In this document: one piece after another, positions 18,489-25,334 of the stretch
Layout of the letters: each line of letters begins with the position of its first letter
How positions within the stretch are numbered: position 1 is the stretch's first letter
Origin: Leptospiraceae bacterium
GTDB lineage: Bacteria > Spirochaetota > Leptospiria > Leptospirales > Leptospiraceae
Assembly: GCA_022402465.1 (NCBI GenBank)
Contig: JAKRSH010000029.1
Location: 65,273-129,272 of the forward strand
DNA: 64,000 nt
Direction: 5' to 3'
Program-made: the position numbers and the translations under genes
The notes under the pieces: generated by a model
What the model was told of the DNA's origin: nothing
The model's input: only the letters and a program-made list of their open reading frames with translations
The model's database searches: none

Positions 18489-18677
18489 TTATTCCTCTTC
18501 ATTTGATCTAGCATGATTTAATAATATTGAATATCTATAAAAATTCACCCAATTAAATCAAGTATTTTCAAGATTACTAAGTTTTAATAATTAATTGATG
18601 ATCCTCAATAAAATGTTCTTATCATATGTTAATACGTAAATCTATTAATAAAGAATCTTGCATTTGACAATAATGGA

Positions 18678-19592
18678 ATGTCATTTAAAATTTTAAGAAT
18701 GAAATTCAGAAACACGTTAATGGTTTTATTATTTGGAACATCCATCTATTGTAGTTCACCACTTCAATTAGATCAAAGTGAAAATGTAGATGATCCTACA
18801 GGATATTTTGAAAGCTCTTATGGCAAAATCGCGTATTATATTCAAGGAAAAGGAACTAATCTCGTCTTGCTTCATGCTGCTGGTCACGATCACAAAGATT
18901 TTGATGCGATTTTGCCAGAGTTGATTAAGAGATATCGTGTAATTTCAATAGATTGGCCAGGTCATGGAAATTCGATTTGGACCAATGACAAGGAAATATC
19001 CGCTACTGCTTTCCCTGCTTTATTAAAGGAATTTTTGGAAGGCAAGGAAATTAAAAATTCTATTATCTTGGGAAATTCAGTAGGTGGATACTCTGCTCTA
19101 CAATTAGCAATAGATAATCCTAACTTAGTTAAAGCATTGGTTCTAGTGGATACGGGAGGAATGAATGATTTGGATTTGTTATCTAAAGTATTTATAACTC
19201 TTAAATCATATAATTGGTTTACATATTCTGTTTGGAATATGTTTCCTAAATATTATATGAAAGTTGAAAATGAGTATACACAATTAATTTTACACCGTAT
19301 TCAAAAATTAAAAGAAAATAAATTAGCAATACAAACAAATTCATCAATTTGGAAAAGCTTCTTAGATGAAAATTACAATCAAAGAGGATCGGTATCAAAA
19401 ATTAAACAACCAACTTTAATTATTTGGGGATCCAAAGATCCTGTAATTCATCCAAGATTTGGTATTGAATTACAAGACCTCATAAAGAACTCTGAATTAA
19501 AAACTATGGAAGTTGGACATCTTCCTTTCGCTGAGAATCCTGATGAATTTATGAATTTATTGACTGATTTTTTAATTCAAAAGAATCTTTAG
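18678..19592 (+). CDS. Alpha/beta hydrolase lipoprotein
   Basis: Exported alpha/beta hydrolase (304 aa) with a lipoprotein-like signal (MVLLFGTSIYCSS). The fold is clear: LLHAAGHDHKDF oxyanion region, SIDWPGHGNS, the nucleophile elbow GNSVGG (Ser about residue 136), the acid in IWGSKDPVIHP, and the final His in GHLPFAENP. Substrate is unknown; esterase-, haloperoxidase- and lipase-like members share these motifs. An internal ATG at 18699 would also give a good signal peptide. The Crp/Fnr-like gene follows 36 nt later, suggesting co-transcription. Confidence 0.87.
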   Translation: MSFKILRMKFRNTLMVLLFGTSIYCSSPLQLDQSENVDDPTGYFESSYGKIAYYIQGKGTNLVLLHAAGHDHKDFDAILPELIKRYRVISIDWPGHGNSIWTNDKEISATAFPALLKEFLEGKEIKNSIILGNSVGGYSALQLAIDNPNLVKALVLVDTGGMNDLDLLSKVFITLKSYNWFTYSVWNMFPKYYMKVENEYTQLILHRIQKLKENKLAIQTNSSIWKSFLDENYNQRGSVSKIKQPTLIIWGSKDPVIHPRFGIELQDLIKNSELKTMEVGHLPFAENPDEFMNLLTDFLIQKNL

Positions 19593-19628
19593 ATTGACCA
19601 TTTAATCTTAACATAAATCATTCTTTGC

Positions 19629-20270
19629 ATGAAAAGAGAAAACAAAGGTATAGATAATTTTATCAATGAATTAATCTACAATTCTATTTGTAGATTTTCA
19701 TTTATACCTAAAGAAGTTTGGCAAGAGTTACCTGAAGATTTTTTTTCTATATTAAATCTCGAAATGGGCGATTTTTTTGTTAAAGAAAATAAACCTGTTT
19801 ATAATTTCGGATTTGTTGTTGAAGGAATCTTAAAAGAGTATTATATAACTAAAGACGGAAACGAGTATATTAAGTCATTTAATTTACATGGAGATTTTAC
19901 CGGTTCATATTTTGATTTATTAAGTGGAATGCCTTCTACATGCAGTATAAGAGCATTAAAATCAACTAAATTAGCAGTTGCGAATTTTAAAGACTTACAA
20001 ATTTATTTTGATAAAAATATCCACTGGCAAAGATTAGGGCGCATGCTTGCAGAAAAATTATTCATAATAAAGGCAAGAAGAGAGTATGAACTTCTTACAC
20101 TTTCAGCTGAGGAAAGATACAAGAAATTAATTCATGACTGGACAGGAGTTGAAACAGAACTAAGTCAAGTACTAATTGCATCATATCTTGGCATTACTCC
20201 TATATCATTAAGTCGAATTAAGAAAGGGATCAAAGATAGAATAAATCTTAAAGGAAAAGAATTGAATTAA
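19629..20270 (+). CDS. Crp/Fnr-like cyclic-nucleotide-binding-fold regulator
   Basis: A 213-aa protein with the double-stranded beta-helix of the cNMP-binding family (about 30-125; FGFVVEGILKEYYITKDGNEYIKSF, then LHGDFTGSYFDLLSG). A C-terminal helix-turn-helix follows (TELSQVLIASYLGITPISLSRIKK). The phosphate-binding cassette lacks the full GE...R-S/T-A signature of CRP, and no N-terminal Fnr cysteine cluster is present, so cAMP or Fe-S sensing is not supported. It is similar to the small Crp-family regulators common in Bacteroidetes and spirochaetes. Its stop overlaps the convergent TetR gene by 4 nt. Confidence 0.83.
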   Translation: MKRENKGIDNFINELIYNSICRFSFIPKEVWQELPEDFFSILNLEMGDFFVKENKPVYNFGFVVEGILKEYYITKDGNEYIKSFNLHGDFTGSYFDLLSGMPSTCSIRALKSTKLAVANFKDLQIYFDKNIHWQRLGRMLAEKLFIIKARREYELLTLSAEERYKKLIHDWTGVETELSQVLIASYLGITPISLSRIKKGIKDRINLKGKELN

Positions 20271-20872
20271 AAATTTGAAATCAACTTTTGCATTTCTGTT
20301 TTCATTTCTTTGATATACGATATTTCGCCTGTAATTACAAAAAGTTGGGAATTTCCTTGGAAAATTTTGATGAACATTTTTGCTTTTTCATTATAATATG
20401 CTTCTTTATCAGATTGATAATCTTTTGTATCTCCATTTTTTCGATTATCCATAGAAATAAAAAATTCAGAGAGTAAGAGAGTCCAGTCTTGTATAATTTG
20501 CTTAGCCAATTGAGAACTTTTCGAACTTTTTTCTGAACTTGCCATGAATTTTGCAATAGGGCAGCCAAAGTATTTTTTCTCACGAATTTGTTTTAAAAGT
20601 ATAATAATCCAAGTATTAACGAATTCTTCAGTAGTTTTGCATTGATCCATGATCGTTTTCCAAGCTTCTGAATATTTTGTTCCTTGTTTTACAAGATACA
20701 ATTCTCCCACTTCTTCTTTGTTTTGGAAATATCTATAAAAGCTTGCTTTATGAGTTTGGGAAGCATCGATTAGGTGATTTACTGTTACACTGTCAAATCC
20801 TTCACGATAAATTAATTCCATTGCTGATTCGACTAAACGTTCTCGTGGGTTGCTTTTTACATCTTCTTTCAT
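20267..20872 (-). CDS. TetR-family transcriptional repressor
   Basis: A 201-aa regulator. The N-terminal helix-turn-helix region (about 9-55) reads RLVESAMELIYREGFDSVTV and HKASFYRYFQNKEEVGELYL, the TetR signature; the C-terminal all-helical domain binds an unknown ligand. It is divergent from an exported YdhR-like gene, and the 100-bp gap contains two near-identical palindromes (20899-20916 and 20940-20959) that fit its operators. Some TetR proteins of this type (NemR-like) sense electrophiles through cysteines; the two Cys here are in the ligand domain. Confidence 0.92.
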   Translation of the reverse strand: MKEDVKSNPRERLVESAMELIYREGFDSVTVNHLIDASQTHKASFYRYFQNKEEVGELYLVKQGTKYSEAWKTIMDQCKTTEEFVNTWIIILLKQIREKKYFGCPIAKFMASSEKSSKSSQLAKQIIQDWTLLLSEFFISMDNRKNGDTKDYQSDKEAYYNEKAKMFIKIFQGNSQLFVITGEISYIKEMKTEMQKLISNF

Positions 20873-20898
20873 ATTTTTCTTATTTCAATAAATAAATG

Positions 20899-20916
20899 AT
20901 AGACTATTTAGTCTAT
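20899..20916. promoter_or_regulatory. Candidate TetR operator 1
   Basis: Perfect inverted repeat ATAGACTA-TT-TAGTCTAT, 27-44 nt upstream of the tetR-like start. It shares both arms with the second palindrome 24 bp away. Two copies between the divergent genes strongly suggest autoregulated control by the TetR protein. Confidence 0.75.
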
Positions 20917-20939
20917 TAATTTTTATGGTTAACAAAACG

Positions 20940-20959
20940 GATAGACTAATTAGTCTATC
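20940..20959. promoter_or_regulatory. Candidate TetR operator 2
   Basis: A perfect 20-bp palindrome, GATAGACTAA followed by TTAGTCTATC, ending 3 nt before the AGGAG of the YdhR-like gene. Occupancy here would block transcription or early elongation of that gene. Same arms as operator 1. Confidence 0.78.
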
Positions 20960-20972
20960 ACTAGGAGACAAT

Positions 20973-21620
20973 ATGAAACACATTGGAATAATAGTTGGAA
21001 TTCTTCTGACTTTATCACTTTTCCCACAATCAAAATCGAGTGCAGACCCATCCATAGAGAAAGAAGTTGTTACTTGGACTCGTGTAAACCGATCCATGCT
21101 TGCTTTTTCCTTTTTGGTAAAACCAAAGATGAAAGATTCCTTACCTGAATACCAAGCTATTCCTGGTTTGAAATCAAAAGCATATACACTCGAAACAGAT
21201 GGAAAGCTATTTGGAGGTGTTTACCTTTGGGACAACGAAGCAGCTGCAAAGAATTGGTTCAATCCATCTTGGTTTCAAAAGGTAAAGGATAAATTTGGTG
21301 AGACGGAAGTTCCTATTCTAAAGGTAGTTTGGCGACCAGAAATCAAAGAATTTCAAAATAAAAAACAAAAAGCGAGCTTTGCTACAGTATTTTCTCTTCC
21401 TCTCACTTCTCTTTCTAGGAACTGGAATGTTATTTACAATGAAGCAATCCAAGAACCTGGCTTTTTGAGTTTTATTGTGGCAAGGCAAGAAAATGGGACA
21501 GAAATAATTTTTATTTTCTGGGAAAATGAGGACTATGGTTATGAAAAACCAAAATTTCTCTCAAACTTTGAAGGTAAGCTGCTCGGAAAGTTAGAAATAC
21601 CTTTACATATAAGTAAATAA
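20973..21620 (+). CDS. Exported YdhR-like (dimeric alpha-beta barrel) protein
   Basis: A 215-aa protein with a signal peptide (MKHIGIIVGILLTLSLFPQS). Its first domain has the pattern of YdhR-type putative monooxygenases: IPGLKSKAYTLETDG, FGGVYLWDNEAAAKNWF, and FGETEVPILKVVWRPE. The C-terminal half (about 120-210) looks like a second, diverged alpha-beta barrel. Export is unusual for this family. The ATG at 20973 follows an AGGAG Shine-Dalgarno by 6 nt; the longer frame from 20925 would run through the operator and is rejected. Probably repressed by the divergent TetR protein. The chemistry is unknown. Confidence 0.8.
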   Translation: MKHIGIIVGILLTLSLFPQSKSSADPSIEKEVVTWTRVNRSMLAFSFLVKPKMKDSLPEYQAIPGLKSKAYTLETDGKLFGGVYLWDNEAAAKNWFNPSWFQKVKDKFGETEVPILKVVWRPEIKEFQNKKQKASFATVFSLPLTSLSRNWNVIYNEAIQEPGFLSFIVARQENGTEIIFIFWENEDYGYEKPKFLSNFEGKLLGKLEIPLHISK

Positions 21621-21643
21621 AACGAAATCTAAATTCTTTTTAT

Positions 21644-21678
21644 CAAAACCCTTTTAGCCTAATGACTCAAGGGTTTTG
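21644..21678. terminator. Hairpin between convergent genes
   Basis: A 10-bp perfect stem, CAAAACCCTT at 21644-21653 with AAGGGTTTTG at 21669-21678, and a 15-nt loop. It overlaps the last codons of the minus-strand VOC gene. Plausible bidirectional terminator, with short T-runs. Confidence 0.5.
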
Positions 21679-22164
21679 GTTTGCTTGATGAAGAGCTATT
21701 CTATTGCCTTCACTATCTTGGAATTCAGCAACAAATCCTAATTCTCCATTAGAAGTTTTAGGATATAAAATTTTCCCTCCATGTTTTACTGCTAATATTA
21801 AGGTACTATCAATGTCTTTAGTGTGAAAATAAATAATAATTCCATTTAATGTTGGTTTGTATACTTCTCCTTTGGCAAGTGCACCTGATATTCCGGAATT
21901 TTCTTTCCTAAAGGGAAAAAGTCCCATTTCGTAACCATCGATTCTTGATTTTTCAAAAGTGAAATCGAAAACAGATTCATAAAATCGTATTGCTCTTTCT
22001 AAATTCAGAACTGGAATTTCAAAGTAAATAACTGGATTTGATTGATGTGACGAATCTATTGTATCCACTAATTCAATTGGTTTATTTGTGTTTTTGTCAC
22101 ATGAAAGAAGATTTATAATCAGTATTCCAAATAAAATAACATTCATTTTTTTTGCTGATACCAT
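21667..22164 (-). CDS. VOC-family (glyoxalase-like) lipoprotein
   Basis: A 165-aa protein with a lipoprotein signal (MNVILFGILIINLLSC) and a single vicinal-oxygen-chelate domain: VIYFEIPVLNLERAIRFYESVF, ALAKGEVYKP, IIYFHTKDIDSTL, then LGFVAEFQDSEGNRIALHQ. This is the PhnB/glyoxalase-like half-barrel, which usually dimerises. Membrane anchoring is unusual for the family. The ATG at 22164 has an AGGAA 9 nt upstream. Substrate is unknown; resistance and ring-cleavage members exist, but nothing specific points to them. Confidence 0.85.
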   Translation of the reverse strand: MVSAKKMNVILFGILIINLLSCDKNTNKPIELVDTIDSSHQSNPVIYFEIPVLNLERAIRFYESVFDFTFEKSRIDGYEMGLFPFRKENSGISGALAKGEVYKPTLNGIIIYFHTKDIDSTLILAVKHGGKILYPKTSNGELGFVAEFQDSEGNRIALHQANQNP

Positions 22165-22296
22165 TAATATTATTTCCTATATAATTTAGACAAAAGGTAA
22201 AAGCCCTTGTTTATTTAATGGTATTATTTTAGATTTATCTCTAATGTAAATCAATATGAATCTAATTTACTATTGTCAAAGCCTTTATAACAAAAG

Positions 22297-22626
22297 TTAA
22301 ATTTCAGTTCCTTCTATATTTTCTAGTCCCCATTCAATCATACTTTCAATTATAGGAATTATTTTTTTCCCCTTTTCTGTTAATAAATAGTTCATTCTAT
22401 TTTCATGGGAACTGTATTTTGTTTTAATGATGATGGCGATAGATTCTAGTTTTTTAAGTCTATCAGTTAGTATATTCGTAGAAATTCCTTCTTTAGATTG
22501 GAGAAATTCTTCAAAACGATGTTTGTTGGAGTAGTGAATATCTCTGATGATTAAAAGAGACCATTTGTCGCCAAAAATATCTAAAGAACAAGCTATTGGG
22601 CAATTTGAGCGCTTAGAAGTATTCAT
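22297..22626 (-). CDS. HxlR-family transcriptional regulator
   Basis: A 109-aa winged-helix regulator: CPIACSLDIFGDKWSLLIIRDI, then the recognition region GISTNILTDRLKKLESIAI and the wing RMNYLLTEKGKKI. Cys9 and Cys13 precede the first helix; in HxlR relatives such as HypR and YodB a Cys in this region senses electrophiles or disulfide stress, so redox sensing is possible here. It is divergent from the SnoaL-like gene. Two inverted repeats with the core ATAACTTGCA lie between them. Confidence 0.92.
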   Translation of the reverse strand: MNTSKRSNCPIACSLDIFGDKWSLLIIRDIHYSNKHRFEEFLQSKEGISTNILTDRLKKLESIAIIIKTKYSSHENRMNYLLTEKGKKIIPIIESMIEWGLENIEGTEI

Positions 22627-22665
22627 AATTACTTATTTAAAAAAAAATCGTTCATTAGCAAGAAA

Positions 22666-22688
22666 ATAACTTGCAATTTAAAAGTTAA
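22666..22688. promoter_or_regulatory. Candidate HxlR operator, imperfect copy
   Basis: The left arm ATAACTTGCA is identical to the neighbouring palindrome. After 3 nt, the right arm TAAAAGTTAA matches 7 of 10 positions of TGCAAGTTAT. It lies 40-62 nt upstream of the hxlR-like start, centred 37 bp from the perfect copy. Confidence 0.5.
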
Positions 22689-22701
22689 ATCGTATCCTTA
22701 T

Positions 22702-22726
22702 TATAACTTGCAAAATGCAAGTTATA
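22702..22726. promoter_or_regulatory. Candidate HxlR operator, perfect copy
   Basis: Perfect 11-bp inverted repeat TATAACTTGCA-AAA-TGCAAGTTATA immediately upstream of the Shine-Dalgarno (GGGAG) of the SnoaL-like gene. Its position fits repression by the divergent HxlR protein. It also explains the rejection of a start codon inside it at 22715. Confidence 0.68.
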
Positions 22727-22747
22727 TCACTAGAACAGGGAGATTTT

Positions 22748-23206
22748 ATGGAAAATCATATAAATACCTCATTAATTGAGGAAAAAGCGAGTATAGAGAA
22801 TTTAAGATACCAATGGGCGCAGGCTTTGGATGAAAAGAACTGGGATTCTTTGGGAAATCTTTTTCTAGATGAAGTAGACACAGATTATTCAGCTTATGGC
22901 TTACAGCCTTCTAAAATGACAAGAGAGCAACTAGTTGGGATCTTGAAGCATAGTTTTAGCAGAGAAGGTTTGAAAACCCAACATTTATATTCCAATTTTC
23001 GAATCAAAATAGATGGTGACATTGCATTTTGTAGATCGAATTTTATTGGAAACCATCATATTTCCAATTATGAGGGAGGAGAAAATTTTTACCTTCACGG
23101 AGAATATATGGATATTTTTCAGAGGACATCGAGTGGTTGGAAATTTAAAAGTTTACAATTAGGAATCTTCTTTATGACTGGGAATCCACAAATACTTGTC
23201 AGTTAA
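22748..23206 (+). CDS. SnoaL-like (NTF2-fold) protein
   Basis: A 152-aa cytoplasmic protein of the SnoaL_4/NTF2-like group. IENLRYQWAQALDEKNWDSL at the N-terminus and RTSSGWKFKSLQLGIFF at the C-terminus are the usual conserved ends of the cone-shaped fold. Members are isomerases, dehydratases or dioxygenase small subunits; no specific activity can be assigned. The ATG at 22748 has GGGAG upstream. Probably under control of the adjacent HxlR regulator, which suggests a role in handling a reactive or aromatic compound. Confidence 0.82.
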   Translation: MENHINTSLIEEKASIENLRYQWAQALDEKNWDSLGNLFLDEVDTDYSAYGLQPSKMTREQLVGILKHSFSREGLKTQHLYSNFRIKIDGDIAFCRSNFIGNHHISNYEGGENFYLHGEYMDIFQRTSSGWKFKSLQLGIFFMTGNPQILVS

Positions 23207-23242
23207 TTAAAGGAAATCTATCACAATCGAGAAGCATAACAT

Positions 23243-23271
23243 GAGAGAGGTACAAAAGTATTGCCTCTCTC
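23243..23271. terminator. Hairpin downstream of SnoaL-like gene
   Basis: GAGAGAGG at 23243-23250 pairs with CCTCTCTC at 23264-23271 (8 bp, 13-nt loop). It lies between convergent genes, with a weak T-tract after it on the plus strand. Confidence 0.45.
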
Positions 23272-23326
23272 TTCTCTCAATTAGAATAAGCTTTTTTAAT
23301 TTTTGCTTATTAAAATTTAAAATTCT

Positions 23327-23662
23327 TCAATCAATGATCGACATTTGAATAGCAAGAAATGTATCTGGTAGTTCCAATTCCTCATGAAACTTGATTCCCA
23401 TATTTGTCCCTTCTTTCCAGACAATCGTAGCAGAAAATTTCATGAGAACACCGTCCTGTCTTTCAAATAAGGTTCCTAGCAAACGATCTCCAATTTCATA
23501 AGGTATAAAATCTAAATCTGTAAACAAATTGGAACCATCTTCAGAAAAATTCCAAATTTGAAAGGATTCAAAATCACTTCCATCATTTTCTAATTTTAAC
23601 TTCACTCGAAAATTGGTATATGCCTTTGTTTGTATTTTAAGATTTTTTCTTTCTTCGTACAC
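23327..23662 (-). CDS. PilZ-like domain protein
   Basis: A 111-aa single-domain protein resembling PilZ, the c-di-GMP receptor fold. It has an N-terminal ERK basic motif in place of RxxxR, a strand-rich body, IWNFSEDGSNLF corresponding to the (D/N)xSxxG motif, and the typical later strands GDRLLGTLF and SATIVWKEGTNMGIKF. The basic motif is weaker than the canonical one, so nucleotide binding is uncertain. The start is GTG with a GGAG 8-9 nt upstream. Monocistronic. Confidence 0.68.
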   Translation of the reverse strand: MYEERKNLKIQTKAYTNFRVKLKLENDGSDFESFQIWNFSEDGSNLFTDLDFIPYEIGDRLLGTLFERQDGVLMKFSATIVWKEGTNMGIKFHEELELPDTFLAIQMSIID

Positions 23663-23770
23663 CTTAGTAGCTCCTAAACTATTTCCAGTATACTATACCT
23701 TTTATAGAAAAGATAACAAATGTATGAAATCTATGTTACTATATGAATTAGATTCTATTACAAAATGAAT

Positions 23771-24019
23771 TTAACTTTCTAATTCCTTTTCTATAGATTG
23801 AGACAATTCATTTTTTAGTTTAATTATTTCACCAAGTAATTTTGTTATCTCTTCTTCTTTTTTTTGAATCTTTTTTTGAATTTCTACGATATTCGGATCT
23901 CGTTTACTTTTTGATTTTCTTTGATTTAAGTTCTCTTGTAATTTTGTCTGGATCTCACCGTAGATTTCACCAGATCGAATTTTTTCAATCAGAGTCTCTA
24001 TGTCTTCTTTCGAATCCAT
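23771..24019 (-). CDS. Small coiled-coil protein of unknown function
   Basis: An 82-aa highly charged protein. The second half (IVEIQKKIQKKEEEITKLL onward) shows heptad spacing and is likely a coiled coil; the first half carries a short IEKIRSGEIYGEIQTKL segment. Neither export signal nor known motif is present. I chose the ATG at 24019. The gene starts 12 nt after the symporter stop, so it is probably the second gene of that transcript. Confidence 0.6.
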   Translation of the reverse strand: MDSKEDIETLIEKIRSGEIYGEIQTKLQENLNQRKSKSKRDPNIVEIQKKIQKKEEEITKLLGEIIKLKNELSQSIEKELES

Positions 24020-24031
24020 CAATGCTTAGAC

Positions 24032-25297
24032 TTAAGAAAAAAATCGGTTTGTTACAACTGTAGCCGTTACATCACCTGAAACGTTCACAGCAGTACGGAT
24101 CATATCCAGAAAACGGTCGACTCCAAATATTACAGCTATCCCTTCAATTGGTATTCCGAAACTAGCCAATATTCCAGACAGAATTACAATTCCAACGCCA
24201 GGAGTTCCTGCAGTTCCTATAGAGGCTGCAGTTACTGTTGCTACCAAGGAAATCAATTCTACGAAGTTGAGTTCAATTCCATACAATTGTGCTAGAAAAA
24301 TCGTAGCTATACCTTGGTAAATTGCAGTCCCATCCATATTGATGGTTGCACCTAGGGGAACAATAAACTCCGCAATTCTTTGTTTAACTTTGAATTTAAA
24401 GATCGAAGTTTCTAAAGTAACAGGCATAATGGAAACCGAACTAGAGGTAGATAGGGCGAGTAAAATTAATTCCTTGCAATTTATAAAAAATTGAATTGGA
24501 TTAACTCGAGCAATCACATAACAAACAATAGAATAAAATAAAAAAACAGTAAATAATCCACTAACAACAGTGCCCACATAGTATGCAAGTCCCGCAAGAA
24601 GTTCTAAACCTAATTTAGAAATAGCCTGAGCCATTAATCCAAATACAGCGAAAGGAGATATTTTTAGAGCCCAATCAACTACTATCATAGCAAAATCTTG
24701 TATGGATTGAAAAAGATCGCGAATTGGCTTTGATTTATCTGAATCCATCTTCGCTAAAGCAATTCCAAGTATTAAAGCAAAAACAACTATGGAAAGCATA
24801 TTAGCCTGAGTTAAGGCTTGCAGAGGATTTTTAGGAAGTATACTAAGGATTTGATTTGGAATTTTTTCAGTAAGGCTTGTTGTCGATAAAGAATCAGATG
24901 TTGGTAGGTTAGTAACATTCGATTGTAAATTCAAGGTTTGGAGTGTGGCAGGATCTAGAACCTTACCTGGCTGAATCAACTCAGTTAACAAAACTCCTAG
25001 GGTTATTGCGATTGCAGTTGTTAGTGTAAAATAAACTAAGGCAAAACTTGTCATTTTTGCAAGGTTTTGGTTTGAGTCAGACTGTTCGGATTGAGAACAT
25101 ATTCCAAGGCTCACTGAAGTAAGAACGAGTGGAACCATTATCATTTGCAATAAGCCTAGAAAGATATTTCCTGGTAAGGCTATCCAAGGAACAAGAAAGA
25201 GAAATTCACTGCCTTGCAATAAAAATCCGACTATAATTCCAGATATCATTCCTAGTAATATAAATTTCCACAGGTTCTTGGAGAATACTGACTTCAT
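24032..25297 (-). CDS. Dicarboxylate/amino acid:cation symporter (GltP/DctA family)
   Basis: A 421-aa polytopic membrane protein of the DAACS family, which imports glutamate/aspartate or C4-dicarboxylates with protons or sodium. Visible are the serine-rich hairpin LALSTSSSVSIMPVTLE (HP1), the cation/substrate motif ATINMDGTAIYQG (NMDGT, TM7), and a glycine-rich HP2 with AASIGTAGTPGVG. Substrate-determining residues cannot be decided by eye. The start at 25297 gives a normal first helix. The coiled-coil gene follows closely. Confidence 0.92.
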   Translation of the reverse strand: MKSVFSKNLWKFILLGMISGIIVGFLLQGSEFLFLVPWIALPGNIFLGLLQMIMVPLVLTSVSLGICSQSEQSDSNQNLAKMTSFALVYFTLTTAIAITLGVLLTELIQPGKVLDPATLQTLNLQSNVTNLPTSDSLSTTSLTEKIPNQILSILPKNPLQALTQANMLSIVVFALILGIALAKMDSDKSKPIRDLFQSIQDFAMIVVDWALKISPFAVFGLMAQAISKLGLELLAGLAYYVGTVVSGLFTVFLFYSIVCYVIARVNPIQFFINCKELILLALSTSSSVSIMPVTLETSIFKFKVKQRIAEFIVPLGATINMDGTAIYQGIATIFLAQLYGIELNFVELISLVATVTAASIGTAGTPGVGIVILSGILASFGIPIEGIAVIFGVDRFLDMIRTAVNVSGDVTATVVTNRFFS

Positions 25298-25334
25298 ATC
25301 ACTAGATTAATCTTTAAAGCAAGGAAAGTAAAGT

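Noticed and set aside
20925-20972. Upstream start for the YdhR-like gene at 20925
   Set aside because: It would run through the TetR palindrome and the Shine-Dalgarno, and the 16 added residues would precede a good signal peptide start.
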